NCBI GenBank assembly: GCA_021234155.1
Contig: JAJEKV010000275.1
Location: forward strand, 2,501 to 66,500
Direction of reading: 5' to 3'
Length of the DNA stretch: 64,000 nt
Source: Isoetes taiwanensis
Lineage: Eukaryota > Streptophyta > Lycopodiopsida > Isoetales > Isoetaceae
Made by a program: the position numbers and the translations under genes. This document shows, piece after piece, positions 11,501 through 22,764 of the stretch; position 1 is the first letter of the stretch; the number at the start of each line of letters is the position of its first letter. The notes under the pieces are model-generated. The model searched no databases and was not told where the DNA came from. It worked only from the letters and a program-made list of their open reading frames with translations.

Positions 11501-13230
11501 TGCATAACCGCCTGCGCGTCTTGTGAAACTTCCACAAATTTGTACGAAGGTTGAATCCATGGCCCAACCACCACGGGGCTCCATCTCACAAAGAGCTTTC
11601 CTCAACATCCCTGTCATCTTGGATGACTAGGATCCATGGCCGGTCAAGGCACTGGCAAAGATGCGGATTCCGGGCTGGAAAAAATCACCTTCCTAAGCTT
11701 TCCAATCGTCAATCCCGCTCTTCAGGCTTTCCCAAATTGCACCCAAACCGCCTACATGGTGTAATGTGGTGGAGATTGGATGAAAAAATATTTTCGAATC
11801 GGATCTTATTGAAATAACCGTTTGGACAACATCATTGAACAAACATGGAAAGCATCACAATATGTACTCTAGACAACGTCATTGCTCCATCGGATCTTAA
11901 GTTTTTAGGGCTCTTACCGGTATTTCTCGGCGGTATGCTTGCCACACATCCTCCCCGCGACATCGCGGAATCGGTATATGACTTCGCCAACCTGGGCTCA
12001 CCGTCATACGTATTTTTGGTCCCCGCGGTTTGCGATGTCCCACGCAAAGACGTGTCATTCCAATGCTTCGAAGCTCTTTGTGTGCGGCCGCAGTAGCTTC
12101 GGGATGCAATTGCATGGACCAATCCGACGCATTTGTGAAAGGGTCATGGCCGGTGTGTTCTCAGGCGCACGCATATTCGCGTAACCGCTCAAGCGGCACC
12201 ATTTCCATCTACTTTCACTGTCCGCAGTTTAAACAAGCATCCTCTACGGTGCGACCGTCTGATTTGCCTATCCCCGGGTGCCCCTCCTTCGTGGGTCGTC
12301 TCCATCCGATTGGCGGGCATAGTCATCCACAACCTCACCTGATTTCGGCCCGCGCGGTGATGCCCGTGGACCAAACGGACACGATGAGTAGTTTGTAGCT
12401 CAATCACCCTTTGCTCTAGGCTGTCCATGGTGGTCTCTTCACAGTAGTTGAAGTCACTGTCCTTCATGGTGCGACCACCTCTTCAAAAGACGCCAAGACG
12501 CTTCCATGCACGCATATCACATTATTCTTGGGGCGCCATGCCGCCGTGAATGACTTCCCAATCCTGGCGAAATCTTTTGAAGAGTGGCGGTGGGGAGCGA
12601 TGGGTGCTTCCATTCGGTGACCCCTAGCAACTAGGCTGGCTCGAACTCCACGTAAGGGACTAACTTGTGGGGCGGTTACACGGTATTAACCAACCATTTG
12701 GATTCACCGACTCATATTCAATCGCGAAGATCCCTCGACAATATGCGACCTGGTGCATCATCCCGAACATGGCTCTCGGCGGTGCCCTGCCCTCGGCTTT
12801 CTCTGGGGCCAGGGGACCGGCCGAGGGGATGCAAAGACTTGGCCCCGGACGGATGGGGGAACATAGTGTTCCCTGTAGGCACAACCTCATCAACGCATAC
12901 ACACACTCGTTGAATCGCGTAGCCACCAACCCCAGGTGCACCACGAAGCCAATGTCTCTTTGGTTAGGTAGAGACCAGAACCAATTCATGAACAAGTTCT
13001 TGGGGATCTTGGGTGGGAGTAACTTGTGAAATGGATTGGCCGGGCGGGTTCCACCCATCGCCCCATATCTTCCGGTTTCCTCCTCTGACATTGTGTCATC
13101 CTCGGTGTCATGAAGGCCATATTCACTATCATTTTCATCTGAAATCTGACTCACTGAGTCGTCGGTGTCTACCTGTGCCATTCTCGGACACTCTACTAGG
13201 AAGACAAACGAGCGTCTATCACAACACGAA
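8540..13230. other. GC-rich decayed block, middle part; scattered open frames
   Basis: This continues the GC-rich composition. The longest plus-strand open stretch, at 8559-9086 (175 codons), starts MSYWDAFHPVG and has no recognised domain. Others at 9222-9485, 9499-9741, 10220-10555 and 11080-11526 also lack motifs. A possible intron-like GT...AG pair lies at about 10601-10731 (donor GTGAGTCT, acceptor TTCAAACAG). No frame continues convincingly from one segment to the next. I read it as decayed mobile-element sequence, probably the upstream part of the LINE that ends at 16.0 kb, but no endonuclease motif is visible to prove it. Confidence 0.35.
12660..13181 (-). CDS. Unrecognised 173-codon open frame with acidic N-terminus
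   Basis: On the minus strand an ATG opens an uninterrupted frame. The first 35 residues are strongly acidic (start MAQVDTDDSVSQISDENDSE), followed by a more neutral segment (LLPPKIPKNLFMNWFWSLP) and a Pro/Arg-rich part. I do not recognise a family. The acidic leader and clean start make it more gene-like than its neighbours. It lies inside a block of decayed repeats and could be the opening of an element's ORF1-like protein. Further minus-strand open pieces lie downstream at 12467-12189, 12122-11832, 11589-11365 and 11398-11120 in other frames, consistent with one decayed longer gene. Long open frames arise easily in GC-rich DNA, so confidence is low. Confidence 0.2.
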   Translation of the reverse strand: MAQVDTDDSVSQISDENDSEYGLHDTEDDTMSEEETGRYGAMGGTRPANPFHKLLPPKIPKNLFMNWFWSLPNQRDIGFVVHLGLVATRFNECVYALMRLCLQGTLCSPIRPGPSLCIPSAGPLAPEKAEGRAPPRAMFGMMHQVAYCRGIFAIEYESVNPNGWLIPCNRPTS

Positions 13231-13232
13231 CC

Positions 13233-13460
13233 TGCTACTGCCTATGGCAAAAATTGCCTCTGGTAAAAATTGCCTACGGTAAAAAAAAATTAGCCTTTGG
13301 TTAGAAATAGCGTGTGGTATTGGCCTGTGGTAAAAAAAACTTCCCATGGTAAAAAATGCCTATGGCAAAAAATAGCATGTGCTAAAAATATCCTATTCTA
13401 AATGTCCATTGTAAAAATGGCCTATGATAAATGCAAAAAAATAAGGCCTATGCTCAATAT
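13233..13460. repeat. Minisatellite, unit about 15-17 bp (GCCTATGGTAAAAA)
   Basis: About a dozen degenerate units of the form GCCTATGGTAAAAAT follow one another. Variation affects the A-run length and the TATGG core, which reads TCTGG, TACGG, TGTGG or CATGG in different units. Confidence 0.85.
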
Positions 13461-13639
13461 TGAGAATGCAAAAGGATATGAGACATATATGGAGCCGCAC
13501 TGTTTTTTACAAAGGTGCATGCTATAGCACCAAAGGCGACCCGGCCTCTGCGCCCTCCCAAGCGATCTGAGCATACAACGCGTCGGCGGCGCATAAATAG
13601 CCCTAGGCACCATTATAATGATTCGCAGAGTAATTGTTC

Positions 13640-13716
13640 TTCTTTTCTTGGCCATTAAAAAAAACTTGGCCATTAAAAAAACTTGTGCATTAAATTTCTT
13701 GGCCATTAAAAACCAC
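13640..13716. repeat. Minisatellite, unit about 17 bp (CTTGGCCATTAAAAAAA)
   Basis: Four units of CTTGGCCATTAAAAA with variable A-runs. One unit has TGTGCATT in place of TGGCCATT. The GGCCATT core resembles the reverse complement of nearby GCC-containing units, but the two arrays are separate. Confidence 0.8.
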
Positions 13717-13779
13717 CTTGATCGACAAAGCCCGGATTAAGCCATTAACCGGGCCGTTTCACCCCGACTTGATGTGATG

Positions 13780-14100
13780 GATCCACCACCCCGGGAGCCC
13801 CTTGAATTGGCGTGGGTTCGCCAGGCGAATCCGCTGAACACAACCTCGCCCCGCGTGCGGCTTCGGACGGCCACACCCGGCCGCAGACGGCTTATCAGGG
13901 TTTGGGTTAAGCTAGCGAACCAGCGAACTTTCAACCGCCGGTATGCGTCCCCGGTAGTCCGACAAGGCGAAGGACCCCTCGGTCCGGTTTAAGGACTGGC
14001 GGGGTTCGCCTTAACCCTCTTGGGGCCGATTGACCCGATTTCGAGGAGCCAATAAAGTTGGCGCGGAGTGGATGGTTAGTAAGGTTGTTCGCTCATAAAG
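13780..14100. other. GC-rich spacer with a TTCGCC/GGCGAA palindrome
   Basis: The stretch contains GGGTTCGCCAGGCGAATCC near 13815-13833, a perfect TTCGCC-A-GGCGAA palindrome, and a related GGGGTTCGCC near 14001. Similar words occur at 7220-7320. It separates the minisatellites from the LINE reverse transcriptase. No gene is seen. Confidence 0.5.
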
Positions 14101-14149
14101 CTGGTAATATCTGGATGAGCCGGCGAATTCTGGGATGATTATGGTAAGC

Positions 14150-16031
14150 TCATTTGTTTGCAAAGCTCCTAGCAGGGTGATGGAGAAGAAACTCACTAAG
14201 TGGGCGAGGAGGCAGGGGTGCGCAATTGGCCAGCGGGCTTTCATCCAGTTCACTCCACCTAACCCGACCATATCTTCACTTTGAGAGTGTTGATGGAGGC
14301 AAGCCTGAATGCTGGTGACAGACTTGTATTGTCGCTTTGTAGATTTTAAGAGGCAGCATATGATCTGGTCCCCTGAGACATGTTGTGGCGAGAGGTTGCA
14401 AGAATTGCGAAGTTCCACAGAGTTGCGTAATGTGGTGCACCCGCTTTATGATGGGATTTATCTTTGACCGCCTTTATGAAGATCGTGCGGTAGCTAGCAC
14501 TATGGGAGTTAAGCGAGAGCTGCCCGCTGTCTCCAATGCTTTTGGGTTGTACATTGATAGCTTGAGACGTGGATGCAAAGACCATGGGGAGCCGGGGTGC
14601 AATTATTTGATGCGACCTCGTGAGCCGGTTACTATATGCAAGATGATGTAGGTTTGCTAGCCCACACGGCCGGCGGTATGCAGCATCATTTGATGCCCTC
14701 GGTTGGGTTACGTGGGGCAACGGGAATGACAAAGAAACTTGCACAAAACTAAGCTTACCATGATCTGTCCTCGCAAACACCCTATCTAGGAAGTTATATT
14801 ACAGGGCCGAAGTGGAGATGGTGCGAGCTTCAAGTATCCGGGAATTGATTTCACTACTAACATGATGTGGGATGAGTGTGTGGAGAGGGAGAGCTAGTGC
14901 GGCCGGAAGGCTCTATGTGCGGTGCAAACGCTAAGCGTTGCTTGGGATAGATCTCGGATTTGGGCGAGGAGAGCACACCATTTAGGGCTTTGGTCGGTAG
15001 GGTGCTGCTATATGGGGTGGAGGTTTGGGGCCCAGAAGAAGTTAGCAAAACACGCGGGATAGGTTGGAAGGGTGTCACGAGCTTTCTTTGACATATAGCT
15101 TGGGAGTGAAGGACACCGCATCAGACGATTTTGTTGTATGAGACGGGTTCGCCTTTACACGATACGCTATCTTGCGCAGCATCTTACTTGCTTCCATAAG
15201 GTGGATGGGATGGATGAGCATCGCCTTGCACGCCCGCAGGTTGTTGTTAACGCAGGCGGGGCCCCAATAAGAGGGTATATGGCACGAAAGTAATCGTAAA
15301 GGGATGGTTTAGGAGGTGGTCTATGGATTACCAAATGTGATGGTGGTAATCGCGCATTCTTGTGAGAATGGGCAATTGGATGCGGGCTATCTTTGCCACT
15401 TTGTGGGATGCCTCTACTCTTGCAAAAGCCCAAGATAGAGCACTATCACGCCGAGGATTAATCCCGCCTTGAGCATGGACCCCATCGGTTTGAAAGCACA
15501 CATCTCGTGAAGAAACGGAGAGCTATTGCTGCCATAGGGGACGGGTTCCCATTACCTCTAATTGAAACAGATCGGCTGGGGGTGAATGGCGGGCACGGGA
15601 TCCCCGGGGGAGGAGAGGATATGCCGTGTTGTGAGATGCACGCGATAGAGGATGAGCACCATGCCCTCCAGTGGTGCCCAAAGATATGCCCATGTCCGGC
15701 GGTGCAAACCGATCTTAGATGCTCACGACACAATCTACATCGAGTTACTGCACATCACCTATGGTAGCGCCGACTAGGAGCTTACATCCCAGATTTCTGT
15801 AGACTTGCTCTTCGGGGGCATGGTATTTGAGAGCCTCTTTTTTTGTTAGGGTTTTTCTCCCAAGTGGGGGTTTTTTCATCCCGTTAGTAGGGATCTCTTG
15901 TCTGATTACATTGTTTGTTTTTTGTGTTGGGGTTTTTGGCTTTTTCCTGTTTCTCTCGTATGCAAAAGTCTCATAGGCCTCCGCCTCCTCGTGGGCGTTA
16001 AAAATAAACTTCCTTCCTTCCTTCCTTCCTT
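14150..16031 (+). mobile_element. LINE remnant: reverse transcriptase and 3' UTR with (CTTC)n tail
   Basis: Plus-strand translation, with frame changes, follows a LINE reverse transcriptase from end to end. Near 14320-14345 it reads LYCRFVDFK, corresponding to motif A. Near 14520-14570 it reads NAFGLYIDSL, equivalent to the usual LSPTLFGLYID box. Near 14635-14690 it reads ICKMM-V-LAHTAGGMQHH, equivalent to the YADDVVLLA region. FKYPGIDFTT follows near 14828, where FKYLG is expected. Near 15000-15035 it reads VGCCYMGWRFG, equivalent to LLYGVEVWG. The frames are broken by indels and stops. The 3' UTR (15780-16007) carries GGTTTTTCTCCC, GGGGTTTTTTCATCC and CCTCGTGGGCGTTAAAA, and the copy ends in about six CTTC units (16008-16031) instead of poly(A). 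The 5' limit is unknown. Confidence 0.75.
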
Positions 16032-17200
16032 AATATTTGGTTTTAGCAATCTCATGCATGGCGGGGGCATGAGCACTTGGGACACTTTCAATCATAGGCA
16101 AACAAAATAGTACTCTTCTTAGGAAATTACAGGTTATTCAAAAATTCTTATTTGGCATAGAGGCGTGGCACATATTTATACAGAGTTATTGCTTTTCCTA
16201 AGGAGATTCCAATTCTTTTATTGCATGTATATTTGAATTTGATGAATACAATGGGTTTTTTGCACTTCTTCAGGACTTGAACTTGATAAATACAGGGGGT
16301 TTTCATCAACAAAGATAAATGCAGTGTTTGCTTATGTTTCAATGTACATTTACATATACAAAAAAATTGGCCTTTATTCATAATTGTTTACATATTAATG
16401 ACCTTGAAAAAGAATTAGTATGTCGCATTGAGGGTACAAAATGCATATGCCATCGATGCATTGTACATTGGTTGCACTACATTTGCAAGTTTGAGATGCA
16501 ATTTTGAGAACCGATAGGCAAAGGTTGGGGGTTTCTTGGTCTTATTTCAAACATATAAAAAGAGGCTTAGTCAGCTGAATTTGAAGGTGGCTTTCTTAGG
16601 GCTTAGACACGGTGATGCTATCTTCTTTTGCCTTCACCATCTCAAGAGTTATGTTATGTCAATGAGAAGTTATGTTAGTGATGAGATATTTTGCTAGCCC
16701 TAATACGATGATCCTTTTAGTGATGAGATATTTTGTTACCCTACTACGATGATCCATTGACAAAATCTCTATAGGGCATCAATATTGGATGTATCGACAT
16801 ACTATTGAATGGATTGACATCAAATTGATGGCAATTGTAAAATGAGTTCCATACAACAAATCATTTTTCTTCACAATATTAGCAACTTTATGCTTAGGTA
16901 CCAAGAACATTTCTATAGCTTAGCAAGCTTCAATGCTTAGGTATAACAAACAAATATATTACTACTAATAGTTGATGAGAAATGCATGGAATTTCATTTA
17001 TTAAGCTCCAATTTTAATATGTAACATAATAACAGGGGGTTTCTTTTGTATTTTTGTACTTTTTTCCCTAAGGTTTTTATATGATTTCATGGATGTATTT
17101 GATGAGGCATACTGATTAGTATATCTAGAGTGCGCGTACGGTTGAACTAATTTTGATGCCTATATCCAATGGTTTAGACCCATATATCATATATTTATTT
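16032..17200. other. AT-rich, no gene; one local tandem duplication
   Basis: No coding signal. Around 16675-16757 the block TAGTGATGAGATATTTTG followed by CCCTA-TACGATGATCC occurs twice in tandem (unit about 52 bp). Confidence 0.5.
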
Positions 17201-18600
17201 TATATTGTATTTTGTCAGATTGTATCAAATATCATCCCGCCGACATGCAGGCTCGATAACCCATTTAGGGTTATGTGTTGGGAATGAAATGAAGATTTTT
17301 AGGGAAGAATCATTTGTGGGCGGATTAAATTGATCATCTTCACGATTCGCGACCGCTAACAGGAGAATTCGGGTTTGGATGTCGTGATCTTCAATGCCTT
17401 TTTTCCTCGGGTACCCATCATAGATCGGATCTTCGTTGAGCAATTCCTGCCCATGTAACAAAATACACAAATGGGTCGCCATCTCTCATCTATACCGGTA
17501 GAAACCCCGTAGCGCTTGTTTAATCGCCATTTGTTCCGCTTATCCGGTTTTACATTCAAAACAAGAACATAGGTTACTCTGATGTGGATTGAGCTATGAA
17601 ACCGTAGTTTCTCAAGGCCAAAGACCCATGCCTTATCACTCTTCATTTTTCCCATATTAGTTTCTGATCTAATCTTTAATATGAGCTACCGGAGCCTTGG
17701 GATTGCCGAAAGCCGAAAAGACGCAGTCTTGGGGTGCGATATTTCGCTGAGATAATGCTATCCCAATTGTTGTTTCGGGCTCCGGTTCCGGGATTTATCA
17801 TGTGCTCATTCACAGATTTAAGTTGGAGTTTTACGTAAGAGTCTCTGCGGTGCTGGTTATTCGTGGTGTGGTTTTTGGATGGATGACCATACGGCAAAGA
17901 AGCAGCCTTCAAAACCGGAACTGCTTTTGAGCTTTCTTTGCCTAATGCCTTTTGCCCCATTTGAATCTCCTCGATTTTCACATCTATAATTGTTCCCAGC
18001 CAGCTTTTTAGGTCATTTTGTCGTGAATTGTGGTAGGATATTTGATTTCTTGGGAGTTATACAAGGAATGAGTAATTATTGCAATCACCTTTACTAGGAT
18101 GGGTCACACTCTCTTTTTGTGAGTTTGCATCTAATTCGACATCATACCGCTTGCCTTTTCTAGAAATTGAGCTGAGTTCTTGAATCACTCCTATCTGTTC
18201 GGGCCATTTCCTTACCGGTCCAATAATATCAAATGGAGCTCGATATCGGGAACCGATTGGTGTAATATGGCTTTGATGCCTTTTTCGTTATTCGGATTGG
18301 CCCAAGAAAGAACATGCTAAATCTACAAGGCAAATGAAGACTCTATATGAGACAAATCCAGCCTCTCAGATAAGGTGACTTTTGTGATCTCAAAGACACA
18401 AGAAGTTTGTAATCGCCTATCTTCCATCATATTACTCCAAGAGGGAAATCAAGGTAAGGTCCACTTTTACAACGAATGAAAACAAAATTCATTGATTTAA
18501 TCTCATTGAATTGATTTATTCATTGAAGCAAACGTTTTTTTTTACACTTCGCCACCAGATACATCGATTTTTCTTGTCCAATAAACAACATATTTTGTCG
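17200..18600 (-). pseudogene. Unrecognised coding-like block, broken
   Basis: On the minus strand several open pieces follow each other in the same direction. 17981-17676 begins MKIEEIQMGQKALGKESS. 17655-17356 contains KLRFHSSIHIRVTYVLVL and a Cys pair (ICVFCYMGRNC). A third piece near 18270-18100 reads RAPFDIIGPVRKWPEQIGV. Charge pattern and lack of low complexity suggest former coding sequence, but I recognise no family. Frame breaks separate every piece. It may be the internal part of an old retroelement or a captured gene. Another open piece, 18795-18520, lies upstream on the same strand. Confidence 0.25.
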
Positions 18601-19895
18601 CAAGGGCCATTTCAACAATAAATTCTTGCTTTCCCGGGATGTATCTAAGCCGTGGAGTGAGAAGTGGAAAGTATGGTGGAAAATGAGTAGATATTGTCCT
18701 ATGCTTGAATCCTTCTTGCAGAGATGTTCTTGGCATACCCAACCGTTTTCCGTGACCCAACCGATTCGGGCCTGCTTTTGCACCTTTCTAATCATTATGC
18801 CAAGATTTCTTCGCTTCCAAATGTGTATTTGTCATTTGGGCATGTGGGTTTTGTAATTGGCATTTGTTTTCGTGTATCAGTTGCTCCATAATTATAGGGT
18901 TGAATCCAAGGGCATTAAGGCGGGAGTTTCGAGATCCCCATTTAAGGTTAGACGTAAATGTTTGCAAACACCGCACCCGCTACTAGTTTAAGATAATTTG
19001 GGAACATAAAACCATTGGCTTCAAATTATGATGCAAATAAGCCTCCTGTGTTCATGGATCGAAAATAGGGGGTTTCTCCCGAGAAACAAATCCATCCCTA
19101 AAATTTTTCGATTAGATAAAAAAAAAAATTCGGCAATTTTTCACCATTTTCTTTAAAAAATCCAAAAGAAATCCGTAGTAAAATAGGCTCAAAAAATGCG
19201 GAACTGATAATATCAAATGTATGCTGCATTTTTCCAGTTCGATGGGCCACTAAATTCGGAGCCCTGTCTGTGTTTTGTGGAGTGGCGCCACCAGAATCTA
19301 AAGATAAGCAGGAATCAAAGCAATGTGAGGCGACACCAGAATCTGAATCGTACCAAATCCAAAGGCAGAATCGAGGCATAGGGTGATCGGAAGGGAAATA
19401 CATGGATTGAAGGAGTCATTATGGACTTCTAGGAAATCTAGAATTTAATAAAACTATGCTTTTGGGGGCTTCTTATGAGATGGGGTTATTCAAGTGCATG
19501 TTGATGCTTATGAGTTTCTTCTTTTTTCCTTTAGTATGTGGTTCATTGCTCTAAGTTAATGAGATGACTCAAAAATTCCTTGCAATGGAACCACTAAAAC
19601 CAATGTATTGATGACAAAGTAAGAAGAATAATGCATTGCAACCATATCGGTAGGTACAACATTTGTTTGAATTGTCTTTATTCTGTGTGGGGCAATTTTG
19701 CAATTGATTGACTCAGAGAGATGAACCCTTACAGGGATTGTCGTTCAATAAATGCAAAATGAAAGCTTGCTTCTATAGTACGAAAGTGTTGTTCTGAAGT
19801 TGGTGGTCACTACAAAACATGAAGTCAATTGTGTGGCCATGGGGAGGGTCTCACAAATATGACCTCAATTCAATGGCCCAATGAAGAGGGTGGTG

Positions 19896-19905
19896 TATAT
19901 AAAAA
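19896..19905 (+). promoter_or_regulatory. TATA box of the cysteine protease gene
   Basis: TATATAAAAA lies about 62 bp upstream of the proposed start codon at 19968, a normal distance for a plant core promoter with a short leader. A CCCAAT word sits about 15-20 bp further upstream (19877-19882). The match to consensus is strong. Use of the site is inferred. Confidence 0.55.
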
Positions 19906-19967
19906 CAAGATAACTTACATGAGTGTTGGTATTAATATAAACGTTGCTCTAGCAACTACCACCAAAA

Positions 19968-21760
19968 ATGGCTTTGTTTATCCCAATTGTTCTTCTGCTC
20001 ATGTCTCATCTCTTTGTCACCATGTAGCAGCATTCAGAAATGTTGGTTACACTGTACAGGATTTACAATCTGAGCAGGACGTCCAGAATCTGTTCCAATC
20101 CTGGACTGTAAGCATGGCAAGGTTTATAAATCAGCGGCGGAGAAAGCTGCGCGCCAGATCTTCAAGGAGAGCTTAAGCTTCATTCATGCAACAAATTCCA
20201 AGAATGAAAGCTACTGGCTTGGCCTGAACAGATTCTCTGACCTCACAGAGGAAGAATTCAAGGCCATGTACGCTAACAAGGCCACTATGCTAGCTGCGCC
20301 GGCCGGCGCAAATCAGAATTTGCAGGAAGATACAGAAAACCTAGCAGGGTCTGTAGACTGGAGGCAAAAGGGAGCAGTAACTGCTGTGAAAGACCAGGCT
20401 CATGCGGTACATAACTGCCACAAAACCTGTAGGAGGTGCTGAAGTTAAATTCAATACAGTTCAATTTACTTAATTCTAATTTTGTGTTCATCAATTGACC
20501 AAATGGCCTTATTTGAATTGATTTTTATCGTCCACGGAGACTAAATCGCCTTGTTTCAAAATGGCCTTATTTGAATTGATTTTTATCGTCCACGGAGACC
20601 AAATCGCCTTGTTTGTTATTTTTAGAATATCTACAGAGACCAAGTAATCTTATTTATTTCGCCTTGTTTGTTATTTTAGAATATCTACAGAGACCAAGTA
20701 ATCTTATTTATTTGTTATTTAGGCCACCAAGTAATCTTTTTATTTATTTGTTATTTAGGCCTAGTGGCTTTATGATGGAAAGGCTGGTTTGTTTGTACAG
20801 GTGCTTGCTGGGCATTTGCATCAGTAGCAGCAATCGAGAGCATTAACAAGATAGCAAGAGGAGTTCTGCCAAATCTGTCAGAGCAGGAGCTGATGGACTG
20901 TGATGCACAGAGCTATGGCTGCGAGGGCGGATCATGACAGATGCATTCAGCTATGTCCGCCAGAACGGCATCAGTTCTGAATCTGATTATCCATATGTGG
21001 AGCAGAAGATGCAGTGCCAACAAAAAGGCAAGAAATTATCTGATCAAACTCAGGCTTTCATTCAAGCTTTTAACCATTAAAATCTTTCAAGCTTTTTAAC
21101 TATTAAACTCCTTCGATCTATGCTCTGATGCAGGACAGAACCAGCTGAATTTTCATAGACGGATACACTGCAGTTCCAAGAATGAACGAAAAGCATTGCA
21201 GAGTGCAGTTGCCAGACAACCTGTTGCTGTAAGACTGAGGGGTCTGAATATGTGTTCAGATTTTATGCTGGGGTTGGTCTTCTCGTCTCTCTCTGTGTTT
21301 GTTTTTTTTTTTTTTTTTTTCTTCCTTCGATTTGTCAGTTAATCAGGTCCAGTAGGTCACATGCTGTTTTCAAACCAAAACATCACCAAACACAAAAGTA
21401 GCCCTACATCTCCAAAAGTAGTCTTCAATGTTGTGGGCTCCTTTGAGAAACTTGGACTTCAAAATAATTGTGGGCTCCTCTGAGGATATACCTTGCTTTA
21501 AATCTTCACAACCTCATCTCTTGCTCTTATTTTGCTTGTAGGGTATTCTCTCAAGCTCCTCCTGTGGTACTCAACCCAATCATGAAGGCCTTATTGTAGG
21601 CTATGGGTCCCAGGACAACTTGGACTACTGGATTATGAAGAACTCATGGGGTTCTGGTTGGGGTGAAGGTGGCTACATTCGTTTCCAACGCAATGTGGAA
21701 GATAATCTTGGAGTGTGTGGCATCGCGAACTATCCATATTACCCCAACATATCAACATAG
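19968..21760 (+). CDS. Papain-like cysteine protease, XCP-like, four exons, several single-base frame breaks
   Basis: This encodes a secreted or vacuolar C1A protease with signal peptide, I29 inhibitor prodomain and papain domain. Exons: 19968-20406, 20801-21027, 21134-21272, 21542-21760. The start ATG has a good plant context (CCAAAAATGGC) and opens a hydrophobic leader ([18 protein letters not shown]). [11 protein letters not shown] then LFQSW matches the XCP/RD21 propeptide, and [16 protein letters not shown] closes the ERFNIN-type region. The catalytic Cys is at 20806-20808 (GACWAF), the His at 21581-21583 (QPNHEG) and the Asn at 21641-21643 (KNSWG). The end [12 protein letters not shown] is typical. 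Length is about 345 residues, normal for the family. The frame is broken near 20025, 20106, 20398, 20932, 21155, 21190 and 21235. At nearly every site one base appears to be missing, and no substitution-type stop remains after allowing for these. Exon 4 is intact. Either a young pseudogene or a gene with consensus errors. Confidence 0.85.
20407..20800 (+). other. Intron 1 of the protease gene, with internal tandem repeats
   Basis: The intron has donor GCG|GTACAT and acceptor TTTGTACAG|GT. It splits the Gly codon of the ...SCG|ACWAF box, a position used in other plant papain-like genes. Inside, the block ATTGATTTTTATCGTCCACGG occurs twice (about 20517-20610), and AGAATATCTACAGAGACC with AAGTAATCTTATTTATTT occurs twice, then partly again, up to 20760. 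The TTTTATCGTCCACGGAGACC words are the reverse complement of the LINE 3' end seen at 30125-30147, so a minus-oriented LINE tail inserted here and was duplicated. Confidence 0.7.
21028..21133 (+). other. Intron 2 of the protease gene, GC-AG type
   Basis: The reading frame runs ...CQQKG| into |GQNQLNF only if splicing uses donor AAAAG|GCAAGA and acceptor GATGCAG|GA. No GT donor is available nearby that keeps the frame. AG|GCAAG is the classic context of the rare GC-AG introns. Intron 3 (21273-21541) is GT-AG with a weak donor, GGG|GTTGGT. Confidence 0.6.
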
Positions 21761-22535
21761 TGTGTACATGCATTCCATCCTTACAAAAAAAAATTGTATA
21801 TATAATATTTCAACAAGATCTAAAGATGTGTAATGCTCTAAAGATGTATAAAGTGGATTGAAATCTAGAGTTTTTATATGTTATGACTACTTTTTAACTC
21901 AAGCAATTTCCCACTTTAGTTTAAGAGCATTAGGAATGTGTCCTTGATGGGCCTAATGCAGCTTATCGTTGTGTAAAGCAACATAGTTTTTGGATTGTCC
22001 TTACATAAACCCTTCTAATTGTTGAGATGGGGTGTGGATTTTCTTGGAAAACTGATAGTTTACTTGGTGCGCTCTATTTCAGCAAGTCTTGTTGCATGGC
22101 GACCGGTGGAGACCGTGGCTTGAGAGCATTTATTGGCTTAAGGTTTTCTTCTTTGAATTTGTTCTATTTGGATATTGCGGTGGGCATCTGTCTTGGGTAG
22201 AACTTGAATATCTTTTGATACTTATTTTCAATTGTTTTAACGATCGGCCTTGGTGCTAGTCAAGGATGCATTATGCAGTGCATGTGTCGTATCAGGTGCA
22301 AGAATATGTATTTGAAACATGTACCAAAATGTAGGTATTGTTAGACTCATGAGGACATGCAATATAAGGTGAATGGGAGGCACCCATAGAACAATGCTCT
22401 ATGAAATGTGTGCCTTTTATAGATCAAACTATGAACATTAATCTTATTTCTTTTCTCTTGCTTTCTTTCCCAATTGGCCTAACATTTCCAATCTTCCATC
22501 AACAACCACCACTTCTCATTCTAACATGTTGATCG
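21761..22535. other. 3' flank of the protease gene, no further gene
   Basis: AT-rich sequence. AATAATATTTCAACAAG-like and TGTAATG words shortly after the stop could serve for polyadenylation, but none is decisive. No open frame or repeat of note. Confidence 0.4.
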
Positions 22536-22764
22536 TGTGCTACTCCTTAACAAGAATTGTTGCTTTATCCAGATTCCTTACATTTTGCAAATAGTCTCCA
22601 TAGAAAATAATTACATACAGAATAGAATAGAATAGAATAGAATAGAATAGAATAGAATACAATTAGTGCCCCTAGTGCCCCCGAGGCCATGGCGGATCAA
22701 GTAGCATGGGCGCAGCTATCTCGAGAGGGGTGCCACTAGCGATCATGTTGGTTCATCAGAGCCC
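22536..22764. repeat. Dispersed repeat, copy 1, with internal (AATAG)n
   Basis: It shares TGTGCTACTCCTTAACAAGA at its left edge, CATAGAAAATAAT before the microsatellite and AAGTAGCATGGGCG after it with the copy at 23057-23271. Here the internal tract is about eight GAATA units (22619-22660). The function is unknown. It could be the 3' end of a retroelement or a short non-autonomous element. Confidence 0.7.
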
